From Galeruca laticollis (lineage: Eukaryota > Arthropoda > Insecta > Coleoptera > Chrysomelidae): DNA of 64,000 bases. Of this stretch, positions 1 through 12,590 are shown in pieces (the stretch's first letter is position 1; the number at the start of each line of letters is the position of its first letter). The notes beneath the pieces were generated by a model. The model searched no databases. It was not told the DNA's origin and was given only the letters and a program-made list of their open reading frames with translations. The stretch lies in NCBI GenBank assembly GCA_963921935.1, contig OY998175.1, forward strand, positions 293,144,246 to 293,208,245, given 5' to 3'. A program made the position numbers and the translations under genes.

Positions 1-59
1 TTGTCATTTACTCTATGTGTATCAGTTAAACCTAATATTTTCATGAATTTTCCTATTTT

Positions 60-211
60 AAAAATAACAATATAAAAAAACATTTATTACTAAAAATGTT
101 TACGTAAGCATAGGGGGAGGGGGTAAGTGCTTTGCTTACTTTTGATGACAAGGGGGGCGGGGGGGTAAAAAATGGTAAGAAATCTGCTCACGTAATACTT
201 GAACGGCCCCT
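60..211. mobile_element. possible small foldback/MITE end with G-runs
   Basis: Two G-runs lie between facing copies of a TTACGTAAGC / ATTACGTGAGC motif: forward near 98-110, and reverse complement near 187-200. The right edge reads GAACGGCCCC at 201-210. Similar ends are common in insect DNA transposons, but no target duplication can be fixed this close to the window edge. A short non-coding element is the best guess. Confidence 0.3.
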
Positions 212-1529
212 AAGTCATACGAAAATTGTTCCCTAGGAACATTCTCACTAACTTTGACTTGATGAGCTTTGCTTCATTATCACAGTTGTTATTATAAGAC
301 TACAAGATTTCACGCACAAATTTAATTCTTGACCAACTTAAATTACTTTATTGTATTATACCGATTAATCACATCACTATCAATAATAATTGTGGCTTAT
401 GTTCAGGGTTTTTTAACCAGTTATATTACACAATTCTAGTAATTGTTTTTGACACATTTCACTTTATACGAGCTTGTCCTGCTTTTCTATTTCTTGTTTA
501 TACAGCTGAAAGTATAAAATTATTAAAAAACAAATTTGATTTAATATTGCTCAGTTAGATTGCGAAACTCCAATTTAAACGAACAGTATGTATTCCCGTA
601 ACTAATAAATCTGTCACAAAAATAGTTTTATAGGTATGAAAACAATAGCAAACCTACCTTTGTGTTGTGTGTAATAAAATCGCTCGGCACCGTTTTAAAG
701 ACCGCTACACGTCTTTCAAACACGTGTGTTCACAAAAGCCATCCAGAAATAGAAAAGGTTTCGAATTTAAAAAGGGCTTAGTCGCACCCACTCTCAAGGT
801 AGATGAGAAGAAAGGGATCGGGGGGGTCGATAGAATTGGTAGAAAATATATGTGAGATGAAATATTTATTAGGAAAGTCGTAGAATGTTTAATTGTTCTC
901 ACGGTTTTCATAAATGTTTTATCATATAAATGGGACAGAATAATAAATTTCATACAGGGATAGAATAGAAATTGGTTTATCAGGTTGCTTTTGTTATTTT
1001 TGGAAGTTTATGTATTTTTAACAAGGTTATTTTAAAAAAAGTTAGTGAAACAATGATAATGGGGAGAAAAAATAGGATTTTTAAGATATGATAGAATCTT
1101 CATTAACTTTAAAATTATAAAATAATTTGTTCTCTTTTAAGAATCCCCAGTATAAATCAATATTTGTAAACCTTTGGTATAAACTGTTCTTTGCAGTTCT
1201 TAAATTTATTGATGTTTTCAAATTTTGTTCATGCAAAATTACAAAAATAATTTGAAAAGTAAGAAATAAACCAATTTAGTTTACGATTACCTATTGTGTA
1301 TCTTTTCATTTTAAAAAAGACAGATTTTTGATATTTTGGTGCAGAATATTATAATTACAAAAATAAAAGTCATTCACGGATAAAAGGTTGCTTGCACCTT
1401 GCTTCTGTAATACAGCTCAATGATAATAATAAATAATAATAATTCCAATAAGAACGACAACAATAATAATAATGCCATTTTTATTTACAATGAAATGAAT
1501 ATTTTACCCCAACTTCCAGATAATAATAA
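212..1529. other. AT-rich stretch without a recognisable gene
   Basis: Only short chance ORFs on both strands. A GAT/AAT-rich microsatellite-like patch (repeats of ATAATA) lies around 1420-1540. I see no promoter, RNA gene or transposon end that I can support. Confidence 0.6.
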
Positions 1530-3400
1530 TAATAATAATGTCTGCGTATATTGGGATTATAACAAAACACCTATATGCTACTACAAAAAGTTGTTTCTTC
1601 ATTGCCAGTTCTCATTATCAAATATTTTCTCTTGTTTTCGTTCAAATGGAGGTCTCGCTTATCTGCTATTGGCCGCCATTCCAGAATTCTTCCCACCCGT
1701 TCTTCTACGAATCTCCTCGTTTCGAAATATGTCTCTTAGACTTATTCCCAGCATCGATCGTTCCATCCTGCGTTGCGTTTTTTGTAGTTTTCGTGCCGAT
1801 GCTTTGGTCAGGGTATAACATACATGTTAAAAGCTTCTCTTTTCAGCTTGATCGGAATATCGCTCTTGAAGACATCATGAAGTTTGCCATATGCTGCCCA
1901 TACCAATGTTGTTCTCCTGAGTTGATCTGCTGTTTGGTTGTCTCTATCAATCCTCACTTCATGTCCCAGACATATGTAGCTATGCACCATTTGTATCTGA
2001 TTGTTGTCTACACTTAATAGCACTGTGGACTAGATTGGTTATCTTCTTTGTTTTATCGAAATTCATCTTCAATCCGACCGTCTGTATTGCATTTCAAAGT
2101 TCTTGGATCATTATAGCGGCTTCTCTTAGATTGTCAGAAATGATTACGAGATCGTCGGCGAATCTAAGATGGTTGAGTCTTTCACCATCGATAGTGACGC
2201 CCTTGTTTTCCCATTCTAGGTTTTTGAGACAGTAATGAATAGTTTAGGTGACGTAGTATCACCTTGCCTCACGCCTCTTTCTATTTTGATTTTCTTTGTC
2301 TGGGAGTGGAGGTTGATCGTTTTTGTGGCGTTGTTGTATATATTTTTGATCACATTTGTGTATCGATGGTCCATTCGGCATTCAGTCAATGCTTTTATAA
2401 TGGCCGTTAATTCTACCGTATCAAACGCTTTATGGAAATCAACAAATATCTGTTGTATTCAGGGTTTTCAAGCACTGCAGGTGGTCGTTGGTGCCGTAAG
2501 GAGCTCGAAATCCAGCCTGTTCTCTGGGTTGGTAGAGCTCAAATTTTGATTCTATAGTCTATTTGTAAAAATTCTGGTATACAACTTGTAGAGATGAGAA
2601 AGCAAGCTAATTGACCTGTAGTTTCCTAGGCTCGTCTTGTTTCGTCTGTTGGATGAACCCATTACTTGGTCTTCTTTTTGATTATTTTGTGCCTTTCCAA
2701 GTCGGTAGATTTTACTATAGTAGCCCTCACCAGTTTATGGTCACTGGATGTTGTAAACCTATTCAAAACCGTCACATCTTTGAAAATGGACCATTTACTA
2801 GTAATGAAATAATCTATTTCGTTCCGGGTTTTTCCGTCAGGAGTTTTCCATGTCCATCTCCTGTTTGCCTTTTTTTGGAAGCAGCTATTCATTATTTTCT
2901 AGTTGGAATGTCAATAGTGTCTCTTTCATTTCTGCCTTGACTGCCAAACTTTCCAAGTGCTGTTTCTTACGGTTCGGCTTTTACTCCTACTTTACCATTA
3001 AAGTCGCCACAAATAACAGTGAAGTGGGCAGGATAGCGGACAATAAGTCCTCGTAGAATATGTCTACGTCTTCATGAGAATGCGTTGATGTTGGTGCATA
3101 CACTTGAATGATCTTTAATGTGTATTTAGTGTTTAGGCGTAGAATTATTAGTATTACTCTTGTTGAAATAGCTTTTGTGGCCAGCAGGTATCTGGATAGT
3201 CTTCTATTTATAAGAAAACAGACTCCACCCAGTCATTTGCACTATTATGGTAGAATATGTGGCCCGATTTTAAAGTTTCCAAGCCTTCTCCATGTCTTCT
3301 AGTTTCAGTTATTCCAACGGCATCCAATTTTACGTTTTCTAGTTCATGTTCCATCTCGATGAACCTTTCACCTGGCGTTGTAGGTAGCAACCTTGAGAGC
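1530..3400 (-). pseudogene. RTE-type non-LTR retrotransposon, endonuclease plus reverse transcriptase, decayed
   Basis: Read on the minus strand, this is an RTE-group LINE ORF in pieces. The apurinic-endonuclease domain begins near 3390 (AVGITETRRHGEG) and ends near 2740 with SSDHKLVRATI. The reverse transcriptase follows, with the palm motif FHKAFDTVE (about 2430), GVRQGDTTSPKLF (about 2270) and the catalytic RFADDLVI near 2150. The thumb region reads YICLGHEVRIDRDNQTAD at 1960-2010, and the tail reaches about 1540. Several frameshifts separate the segments, so it cannot be translated as one protein. These proteins nick target DNA and copy the element RNA. Family assignment rests on the overall motif pattern shared with arthropod RTE elements. 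Confidence 0.8.
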
Positions 3401-3444
3401 TAGTTGTTTTCTTCTCCTTGTTCTAGTTTTGTTTCGTTGGTTCG

Positions 3445-3785
3445 TTAAATATGAAGTTTTGCCTCCCCCAGATTCCGTGTACCCACCCGGGTACCGTATC
3501 CAATAGTTTTAAATTCGTCATGTCTCCATGTCTTTGGCCATAATCTCCCACGTGGGCCAGGCGGGTTGGAAGATGGCGGGGTGTTTGATACGGTTAAATG
3601 GAATGTTGGTGAATATGACAATGTTTCCCCCCGAATGGTTTTGGAGGATAAACCAAGGCTCACGTGGGCAGGGGCGCATCCCAGAAGTAGATCTGTCATC
3701 TATCGGGATCATAAATGAGTATCTACCCGCTAGTCGTCTTAATACTTTTTTGATTTCTCCTCTGGTCCCTGCTAGTATCACGTAG
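3445..3785 (-). other. open reading stretch of unknown identity between two LINE remnants
   Basis: A minus-strand frame stays open for about 87 codons and has protein-like composition (motifs KKVLRRLAGRYSFMIP, RPCPREPWFILQ and PAWPTWEIMAKDM). I do not recognise it. It starts next to the 3' edge of the following RTE remnant and ends close to the endonuclease start of the previous one, so it could be a LINE ORF1 or a fragment of another element. The plus strand is also open over the same interval, which weakens the coding case. Confidence 0.25.
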
Positions 3786-3799
3786 GCATTGATGTTCCG

Positions 3800-5370
3800 T
3801 GGTCATATTTGGCTCCTTTAGTGTGTTTATTTCCTTCTCTGAGTATGGTCTGTAGTGTCAAGTTGAATAGTGTTGTTAACAGTGGGTCGTCTTGACGTAT
3901 TCCCTCTTTAGTGACAAAGTTGTCCATTAATGGATACTGGGTTAGTTGTGTTGATGAGTGTTAGTTTCGTCAGGTGTATTATTTTGTTTTTTCATACTAT
4001 TATGTATTTCATGTCTAATTAACGTGTCGTAAGCTTTCTTGAAGTCTATTAAAACTGCATGGACTGATAAGTTATGTTCATTGGCTATTATCTGTTTTAG
4101 TGTAAACACTTGATCGTTGGTTGATCTTCCTCTTCGTAATCCACACTGATAATCACCAACTTGCTGTTCATCATGATAATCTTCGGTTTTTGATGAGCAT
4201 GGAGAAAAGCTTGTATACTACATCAAGCAGAGCAATTTCTCATTCTGTTGGGTCTCATTTTTTTAGAATTAGTATAATAATCGCTTCTGACCACTTTTTG
4301 GGCATATTCTCATAATTAGTTTTAGTATTTCTCTCTCCAGTGGCTTCCCTCTTTCTTTTATTAGTTCTGAGGTTATGCCGTTAATGTCCCCGCTTTTGGT
4401 ATTTTTTGGTTGTTTAATTATTTCCAATATTTCTTGTTTGTTGGGTGGTGCTGTATGCTCATCCTCTGCTTCCAAGTTTCTTTCTGTATAAAGATCTGTT
4501 ACTTTTGTAGCTGATTCTGTCTTTTCAGTATGTTAATTGGCTAGATCTCTTTGTCCTACTTATTATTGGTTTGCTGTCTTTTATCACTATTTTTACTAGT
4601 ATGAGATCCGTTCCTGCATCTGCTCCTCTATGGCTTCATACATTCTTTAGTTTTTATCGGCTTTCTTTGTGTGAGGACATAATCTATTTGGTTCTTTGTG
4701 GCTCCATCTTTGTGAATATCTCTGTCGTAGGCATAATGCAACTTTAGACTCATTCTTAACTTCCTAGGCATTTCAAAAAAGCCGTCAAAACGCAATCATA
4801 CAATGCATTTTTCGTTATGACTTCACCAATTCAGGTAAATTGATAAAATTCTGGATAAACAAGAATCTAGTATATCACGTTGTGACTGTTATTTTAGGCA
4901 TTTCTCAATTTGCCAAATACGGTGAAAAAATCACAGAAAAATCTAAATTCACTTCCGTCAAACGATTGAGCTGAAATTTTGTATAAACGTTTAGTTTGGA
5001 TGACAATGCATCGTTAGGTGTGAGACGTCATACTAAAGCCAACATGGCGGATTAATTATTTTTAATGAATAAATGAAAATAAATTGTATTTCCTGTAAAA
5101 TTGTTTTCAATTTCAATTGTACAAGCCTGTAAGTTTTTATTTTACTTATCAGGAATACTGTTCAATTCAATTTCAATTTTCAATTATATTGACAAATATA
5201 CACAGCCTGGCAGTTTTTATTTTACTTATCAGGAACCCTGTCCCAAAATATTTATATGTTCCACTGTTTAAGAATATGTGGTCTTTTAGCTCTACTATTC
5301 CTTCTTTTCTTTGTTTAATTTCTTGAATACCTAATATATCTAGTCTGTATCTCTTCATTTCGTTTTCTAA
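3800..5370 (-). pseudogene. second RTE-like LINE remnant
   Basis: On the minus strand the endonuclease start is visible at 5173-5358 (RLDILGIQEIKQRKEG). Reverse-transcriptase pieces follow at 4269-4475 (KNTKSGDINGITSELIKE, the finger/palm entry) and near 3840-3900 (EGIRQDDPLLTTLFNLTL, the RT box before the catalytic motif). The catalytic [YF]ADD box is not recoverable, and at 3800 the frame ends against unrelated sequence. About 600 bases between 4480 and 5170 contain no domain I can identify. It is more degraded than the neighbouring RTE copy. Confidence 0.65.
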
Positions 5371-6120
5371 TTTATTGAATGACCACTCTTCACTCGTGCC
5401 CCTTATAATACATGTTCCGATAATTAGTTTGTCTTTCTTTTCCTTGTTTTTGTATTTTTTGTCATTTATAATGCGTTATTTCCTTGATTTATTAGTTCCT
5501 AGTTTTTTGCTTACGTCATGATCATTACATCCCTCCTTATCGGTTCATAGTTTTTTCTCGCATTCACTTTTGTCTTTGTTTGCTTCGTCGCTTAGTCTGG
5601 ATTATGGTTATAATTTACATATTTCTTCGCATGGTGTACCTGTTCATTTATAATTAATTTAAAATAATTAAATTAAATACAAAAATATATTCCGGTCAAC
5701 TGTGCCGAATTAGAGAAGCGCAAGGCACCTTCTATCGGTGACTGATGGCATCTGTTACAGAAAAATTCTGACCGACCATTATTATTGTAATTATACCAAT
5801 ATTCTGCACCTCTACACCCAATTTCAGATTTTATAAAATACTTTCACGATGTACAGATTTTTTACAACTTGACTAACGTGCTCGGTTCAAGACTTTCATG
5901 ACTAACTTCCAAATGATTTACTTTTTATTTTAGGTATTATACATTTTTGGAATCTCTTTTTATAAGAGATTCCAGAATAAAAAAAAAGTGCAGGGTGTTC
6001 CATTTAAAAAAGATAAGGGGCGGGCTATAACTAGTGATAATATGATTTTTATGAAAATGGCCCCTACATATTTATATAAGGTGCATAGTTCTTTATGGAA
6101 ATGCTTTGTATATGTATGTC

Positions 6121-6440
6121 TCAAAACGAACGATTCGCGTCGGCGCTCAATCGTATACTTACGAATTTTTTTTGACGTTATTAAAAATACTTACCTCACA
6201 ATTTTTTGGTAATAGGTTCCTAATTAAGTGTTCTTTGAAATAGTTAAAGAAAATTTGAAAACATTTTGGGGCTTCGAGTTCAAAACGAACGATGCACATC
6301 GGTGCTCAATCATCTGTATGATTTCTTTTGACGTTATAAAAATACTTACATCAGAATTTTTTGTCAATTGGTTTCTAATTAGATGTTCTTTGTAATAGTT
6401 GAATAATTTTTTTTTATTTTTGGGTCTTCGATTTAGAATC
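6121..6440. repeat. degenerate tandem duplication, unit ~159 bp
   Basis: The block starting TCAAAACGAACGATTCGCG at 6121 recurs at 6280 as TCAAAACGAACGATGCACATC. The similarity continues through TTTTTTGACGTTAT, AAAATACTTAC and TAGGTTCCTAATTA to about 6230 and 6400. It is non-coding. Confidence 0.7.
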
Positions 6441-7450
6441 GTGAAATATGTACATGAAAACTTTTTATTCACTTAATCTTTAATTTTTGGTAGTAAAATT
6501 ATGTAGCCTATGAAAATGTCATTATATGTTTCCTATATTAACATTTTTTTGCATAAGTGCAGTTTATTTTGTAAACAAATATTCGTGGATGGTAAAAAAA
6601 TATCCGTGGTTAACTTCACACAGGTACTGAATAGACCTAGCGAAGCGGGTCTTTGTATCTAATATATCAATAAATTTATACACAGAACATACACAATAAA
6701 AAAATGTACAAGATAAGTAACGCGAATAAAATTAAAATCATACCTCATACAGTTATAAGACTGTAAGTAATTCTTACGAAACGAATGCCAAAGGGAATTC
6801 CAGTCCAGACACAGTGGGCGATACGTCGCCAATATCTCAGAGTAATTACTAATTCCAATCACATTCTACTATTAGGTAATCCTAAAAAGGTACTTTCATT
6901 CATTAAAATACAAGAAAAAACTGTTTTTTTAGCATACGAAGTGTATCTTTGAAACTGTAAAAACCAGCATTTCGAGAAAAAAATATTTGAATCATGGAAA
7001 TTTTCTTTTGTTAAGAAAATAAGTATAACATCTCGACAAGTAAACAAATGTAAATATGAGGCGGCGGAAGGAAGAGTGGTGTAAGTCAATTTGAGAAACA
7101 AAATGTTTACTAAAAATGCTGTAAAAAATCAATATTATAATATTAGCAATTTATTTAATTACAACAACCCTTGAATCTATAATAATTAATGTTGGATTTG
7201 AAGATTCGTCAGATTCTGATGAAATGGAATTTTGATTAAGTACATCATCTGCAAGTTTTTAACAAATATATCCTTTTTAGGACTACAAATCATTCTTATA
7301 TGTAGAACTTATTAATTAATTAAATAACGAAATACCAATTTAACCTTATTCTTCTTACCGATATTAACATATCCAAACAGGTAGGAAAAGCTGAAATAAA
7401 ATATTGTGAAATTTATACGAAGGTTAAGTAATTAATATCAAATATGATCT

Positions 7451-7745
7451 CATTCATACCTAACCGCCCGATACTGTCACAACAACATATTAATTGCTTT
7501 TAAATGGATTTTGAATAATCTAGGTTTTCCGTTTCTATTGTTATCGCTACCTAGAGTTCACTAAATAGTGTAAATAATTGAAATACATATTGTAGTAAAA
7601 TACATCTATAATAAAATATCTAATAGAATCTTATTCTTACCCAACTATACTGCACTGTCACGGCAAATTTATCACATCTAAATATTTTTGAACAGCAATG
7701 GTATTAGGATTCTATTGTTCTCGCTACCTGCAGTTCTTTATACAG
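7451..7745. repeat. degenerate tandem duplication, unit ~185 bp
   Basis: Segments around 7451-7566 and 7633-7745 share an ordered set of blocks (CATTCATACC/TATTCTTACC, ACTGTCAC, TTTTGAA, TTCTATTGTT, CGCTACCT.CAGTTC). Identity is low. No coding sense. Confidence 0.45.
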
Positions 7746-8529
7746 GAAGAATCTAGCGAAAGTTGCTAACTGAACACTTATTTACATAAAGAAGCGCTTA
7801 CAATTCTGTTTAATTTTTTGAATCGCCCTGAAGTGTTCCAGGCACATTTTTGAATTTATGATGAGCTCTTCAGCTATCAATATGATAAAAATAACTATAA
7901 TAATTGTACTTACATCAACTCGATATGTATACAAAAACCTCAACGAAAACGTTATCTGCGATAATTCTTAACCTCGATTCTCATCTCAATATACAGTAAA
8001 AATGAAAATAAAACAACAATTCAATATATGTTATGCTATTATCTTTAAGATTGGTTTTACTTTTGGACACCCACTAGAACAACAATTAATATATTAGACT
8101 AGTCTAAGATTAATATTAACGATCAAAATTCGTAATATATATTGCCGCAGACTGGCTCGGAAATTATGATTTCTAATTGACCTAAAATCTGTTTGCGATT
8201 TAATGCGCTAACAAAATATTTGCCGTCGAATATGGATGGGTGCGTCTATAAACATACACACATGGAACACGAACGAGTTTCAGCGCCATCATTGTCGAAA
8301 AAGAAAAGCATCAAACTTTATTTTAGGAGTGGAGATGATTTTTAGGGTTGGGTGTCAAGGTAGACGACCTTATATCGTTACTGCTGCACATCTTCTGGGT
8401 CACTATAAAAGGATTTTCAGGCGAATTACAGGGAGCGATGTATTTTCCGTTGAAGAGACTGGCGGAATAATCGATTCATTCTAGTAATGAAGATGGTTCA
8501 TCAATGTTTAGTTGTAATTTGTAGATAAA

Positions 8530-8740
8530 ACGAAAAGAAAAATGCAGAAAATCACAATACTGGACTGGCGACGGGAATGTTACAAAGGGTAAGGATATAA
8601 ACAGAGGAATGAATTAATAGGATGACTTGGGGACGGAATAATAAATGGTTATGGTAATAAAATGCTGGAATTCTGCCAAATAAATTATTTAATAATGGGA
8701 ATACATTTTGGTAACAAGAAATGGAAGCCCTATATCAAAA
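8530..8740 (+). pseudogene. LINE endonuclease fragment
   Basis: A plus-strand frame near 8626-8734 reads GNKMLEFCQINYLIMGIHF followed by GNKKW. This matches the stretch of RTE/CR1-type endonucleases where GE.LLEFC..N.L.I..T is conserved. It is a short orphan piece with stops on either side and no reverse transcriptase attached. Confidence 0.5.
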
Positions 8741-8918
8741 ATATTATGGAAATGAATATAAACCAAAATTTATGTAGTTTAATGGTTGATGGAATAGGCA
8801 ACCTTATATTATCAAATATTAATATGTTATTGTTTCAATAATTCAAGTAGTTCTGGTTTTAATGAGCTCTAAACTAAGTTTATTTCGTCTATTTCTAGCT
8901 TCTGTGAACTTATAATTG

Positions 8919-8919
<1 letters not shown>

Positions 8920-8979
<60 letters not shown>
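8920..8979. repeat. (TA)n microsatellite
   Basis: An alternating TA tract of about 60 bases with one TTTATA interruption. Similar tracts occur at 11884, 36507 and 56444. Confidence 0.95.
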
Positions 8980-8980
<1 letters not shown>

Positions 8981-9787
8981 TATAAGTAAACAATATTATT
9001 ATTTCAACAATACACTTTATTAGCACAGAACGTGCCCAAGAGCGTCTCTATTTTCTCATCCTCACAGCCTTGACACGCTCTCTTTTCCATCAACCATCAC
9101 TCTTAAAGCAAACGACGACAAATTTTTAAACCGATGATGATCGAATTGCAGAAGATTGTAACGAATGAACTTAACTTTCGAGTGGATTCTAGAAACGAAT
9201 AAAGGTGATTTAAATTAGGGATACTCGTCAATATCGAATCATCACTAAAATTGCACAAATATGTTTTAAATGAATCAAAGGTAAAGAATCGTCAAGATAA
9301 TTAAAAGAACGGACGTATACCTGAAGCCAAAATATATTTTTCGCCAACTTTGTCGACTTGTGTTTAGAAAAAGCAATGGCTACAGTTACTAAATTTAAAG
9401 ACAAATGATCCTTTAGTTATGTTAAAAGTTGTATATTCACAGGGTTCGGAGGATATATATCAAGTGATATATATCATGATATATATCACGATATATATCA
9501 TGATATTTATAACTTGATATATATCCGATATATTCGACCATTTATTTTATTAAATTAAAAATGTTTTCCACCATTCTAAACATCCGAAAATGTCTCAATA
9601 CGCCACTGTACATAATTATAATTACTGTAGGGATTCATTCGGCTACCGCGCAAGCATCAGCGCGCCGACTTCGGGATTCCCAGGTACGCGGCGCGACGAT
9701 TTGTTTCGCTCTTGCTTTCCCAAATAATCCTTATTTTTGTGTTTTCACGCTGTGTTGACTGTAAGTTAGTTGTGATTTTTATTGAAT

Positions 9788-11683
9788 ATGCCAAAACCAA
9801 AGCATTCTGTTTGGCGATATTTTGACTGTACAGTACCGGAAAATGGGCAAAATGTCGAGATGCAGGGTATACCATCGCGAATGGAAAAACATATTTTAAC
9901 ACACCAAAAAAATATGCCCAGTGATACGCCAAGTCGTGAAACAACACAACAGCATCATTCTGTTCCTGAAGATGTTCTGCCTTCCACTTCCACCTACAAA
10001 AAGAAGTGTCAACACATCAGGTACGTAGGTAATTGTTATATATATATTATTACTAAATCTGTCTGTAATTTTTTTGTGGATATTGTAACTAAAAATAATT
10101 AAAAAACATGTTGCTAATAACAGTTTTTTTTCAGAGAGTTATATGCCTCAGCCAACCAAGAAACTGATGAAACAGCATGTTTTAACTATGTCAAAAGACG
10201 CTGATGTTGTTGCAACCTCAGACACTTACTCTAAAGAACTCAACCTCCAAATAGGCAGATATTTTTATGCAACTAATACACCTTTTCTGCATGCTGATCA
10301 TACTGAATTTAAGAAAATGATGAATTCATTACGGCCCGGTTATAATGGCCCCTCTTCATATCAGATTGGAGAACCTATTCTAAATGAAGTGTTTGATGAT
10401 GATGATATTTTGAAGGATTGTAGGAATGCATTGCAGGGAGAAACAGTTTGTATGTTCCTGGATGGATGGATCAATGTTCGTAACGAGCCTCTGGTATGCT
10501 GTAGTATTATTACTCAACATGGTGAGTCGTTCTTGGTGGAAACTACTGAAATGGGAGCAGAATCATATGCTGCAGAGTATCTTAAAATAATGGCACTTGA
10601 GGCAATAAGGAAAACAGAAAACCAATTTCAAGTTCATGTAAGGAGTTTATCACAGACAATACAGGAAATGTAAAGAAGATGCATTCCGAACTAGAAAATA
10701 AAATCGGAATAATACAATATGGATGTTCAGCTCACATTTTGAATTTATTGGCAAAAGATTTAGAAATTCCTTCAGCTACTGCAAATATTGTAAAAGTTAT
10801 AAAATATTTTCGCAACAAACATGTACTATCTGGACTCTACAAAGAGGCTGGAGGCAAAAAATTGGTTATGCCTCTGGAAATAAGGTGGAGCACAGGACCA
10901 TAAAGATGTCATCGAAAGTGACATTATAAAGATAGTCAATGATGCTCAGGTTGCATTAAATACCACTGACCTAATTACTCGTCTAGATCCAATAGCCATA
11001 GCTCTTGATAGAGTTCAAAGAGACTATACAACCATATATCTGTGTGTGTGTAGAGGTCTGGCATAAATTAGAATTGGATTTCTCAGAACAGCCACTTTAA
11101 AAGAAAAAATATGGCACTTGGGGCAATGCATTATCTAGCAAATATTATTGATCATCGATTTTTGGGACGACATTTAACAGCTATTCAAAAAGGAGAGGCT
11201 TTTGAATATTTGAATAATATCAATAGTTCTTTTGTTCCATTTGTGATGTCTCTTATATCACAAGTTAGTCCATTTCCAAAGTACTTTTTTGGGGATCATT
11301 TTAGACTTACTCCATCAGTAACGTGGTGGATATCGATCCCTATATTGGACTCAGACAAGGACGCTTTTTTGAAATTATGTGAACAGTTACACACTGCAGT
11401 GGCCTCTACAGTTGGGATTGAAAGGGCCTTTTCTTCTTTCGGTTTTGTTCAATCAGATTTACGAAACCGCTTAGGAAACCAAAAAGCCAGTAACCTGGTT
11501 TTTATGTTCAAGTATATGAACCAAAATACAGACAAAAAGATAACCAACCTTGATTGGGCATGGGAACCAGCATTATCGGAAAATTCTGAAGTTTTGGTCA
11601 CTAAGAATAACATTATCGATATTGATGATAATGATGATTCATCAGATGAGGATGATATATCAATATCAATGTTAATAAAATAA
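9788..11683 (+). pseudogene. hAT transposase, BED finger to dimerisation domain, broken
   Basis: The ATG at 9788 starts MPKPKHSVWRYFD, as in BED-finger hAT transposases, but the finger lacks its CxxC pair. An intron is likely: donor GT at 10025 with acceptor AG ending 10136 (or 10029 with 10134) keeps frame with the RNase-H-like core. That core carries FLDGWINVRNEP, then TDNTGNVKKMHSELE after a 1-bp frameshift near 10640, then CSAHILNLLAKDLE. Sequence after EIRWSTGP at about 10900 is deleted and frameshifted. The last part (11111-11683) holds the hAT C-terminal dimerisation signature TVGIERAFSSFG and RNRLGNQKASNLV, then an acidic tail. It would have catalysed cut-and-paste transposition and is not functional now. 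Confidence 0.88.
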
Positions 11684-11881
11684 TGTTAAAATCTGTTTGT
11701 TTTTAATTCTTTTCTTTTTACTTAATTGGAGTTATGAGCAAATGTTAGAATAAAAAGTTTTTTGTTTAGAATATAAGTTTTAATTTTGTGATTGTGTTGA
11801 AATATTAATGTTAATAAAATAATACTAAAATCTGTTTATTTTAATATTTTTAATAATGATTTTTGTTTTTTCTGCTTAATT

Positions 11882-11883
<2 letters not shown>

Positions 11884-11932
<49 letters not shown>
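11884..11932. repeat. (TA)n microsatellite inside the hAT 3' region
   Basis: An uninterrupted TA run of about 48 bases downstream of the transposase stop and inside the element boundaries. Confidence 0.95.
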
Positions 11933-11936
<4 letters not shown>

Positions 11937-12114
11937 ATAGGTTTTTGTTAATGAGTTTGTGTTAAAATATAGTTTGTGCAAGAAACAATGCCGTTTTTTA
12001 ATTAAGTAAATAAATTTTAAACATGATTGTATATCAGATAAATATCCGATATATATCGGATATATATCATGTGATATGATATTTATATAAATATCATGAT
12101 ATTTTCGAACCCTG

Positions 12115-12363
12115 TATATTCATATCATTTCTTAAACTGGAGTGTTTTTTATCAACTTTTGCGACTATTCTGGCATATTTATTTGTTCCTTTTTAATATA
12201 CACACTGGCAAAATTCTCTTCTTTACTTGATTACAATGCCTTTGATACATTTTATTGTACGTTTAAGTGTGATACTAGAAGAAAACAGAAATGACAAGAG
12301 AAATTAGTACAAAAATGAGGACTGGCAAATAATTTTCTCCTCTTTGGTTTTTGTATGGATTTA
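12115..12363. other. spacer without gene
   Basis: AT-rich sequence between the hAT target duplication and the BED-finger remnant. Nothing further is seen. Confidence 0.5.
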
Positions 12364-12590
12364 TTATGGATATTTCCCGGTAAATTTATGCAAATATCCA
12401 TCCATACAAAAATTAAAGTGTCTTCGAATTCGTTCAATTCTGTCACACACGTTACTATTACAAAAACGACACATATTTTTAGTGTTACCTACAAGACGAG
12501 ACTTGGAAAATCTCGTCTTGTCTCGCAAAAAAAGTGGAACGTCTCGTCTCGCGCTACAGTCTCGCAAATTTTTCATGTTTCGTATCTAAA
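12364..12590 (-). pseudogene. N-terminal BED-type zinc-finger stub of another hAT-like element
   Basis: The minus strand encodes CRFCNSNVCDRIERIRRHF followed by NFC. The CxxC ... H..xC arrangement fits a BED finger, the DNA-binding start of many hAT transposases. Immediately upstream (12485-12575) lie several GAGACGAGAC-type repeats, including ACAAGACGAGACTTGG facing CTCGTCTTGTCTCGC, which look like a subterminal transposon region. No core domain follows; the piece stops within about 70 codons. Confidence 0.45.

Larger units (their letters stand above)
5371..8525. other. long AT-rich stretch, no gene seen
   Basis: No ORF here has recognisable protein features. Two degenerate duplications are present (6121-6440 and 7451-7745, listed separately). 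A CAGGGTGTTCCATTT motif at 5992-6006 resembles the end of a small DNA transposon, but I found no partner. The 82-codon frame at 8236-8484 has no recognisable domain and I do not call it a gene. Confidence 0.5.
9440..12114 (+). mobile_element. hAT transposon with perfect 8-bp TSD
   Basis: The ends are inverted (CAGGGTTCG at 9440, CGAACCCTG ending 12114). They are flanked by the identical octamer TATATTCA at 9432-9439 and 12115-12122, which is the target duplication size of hAT elements. Both subterminal regions hold stacked palindromic GATATATATC / ATCATGATAT motifs, plausibly transposase binding sites. The element is 2,675 bp and encodes a broken hAT transposase on the plus strand. Confidence 0.93.

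Noticed and set aside
8236..8484. 82-codon plus-strand ORF as a gene
   Set aside because: No recognisable domain, no supporting context, and length within chance expectation.
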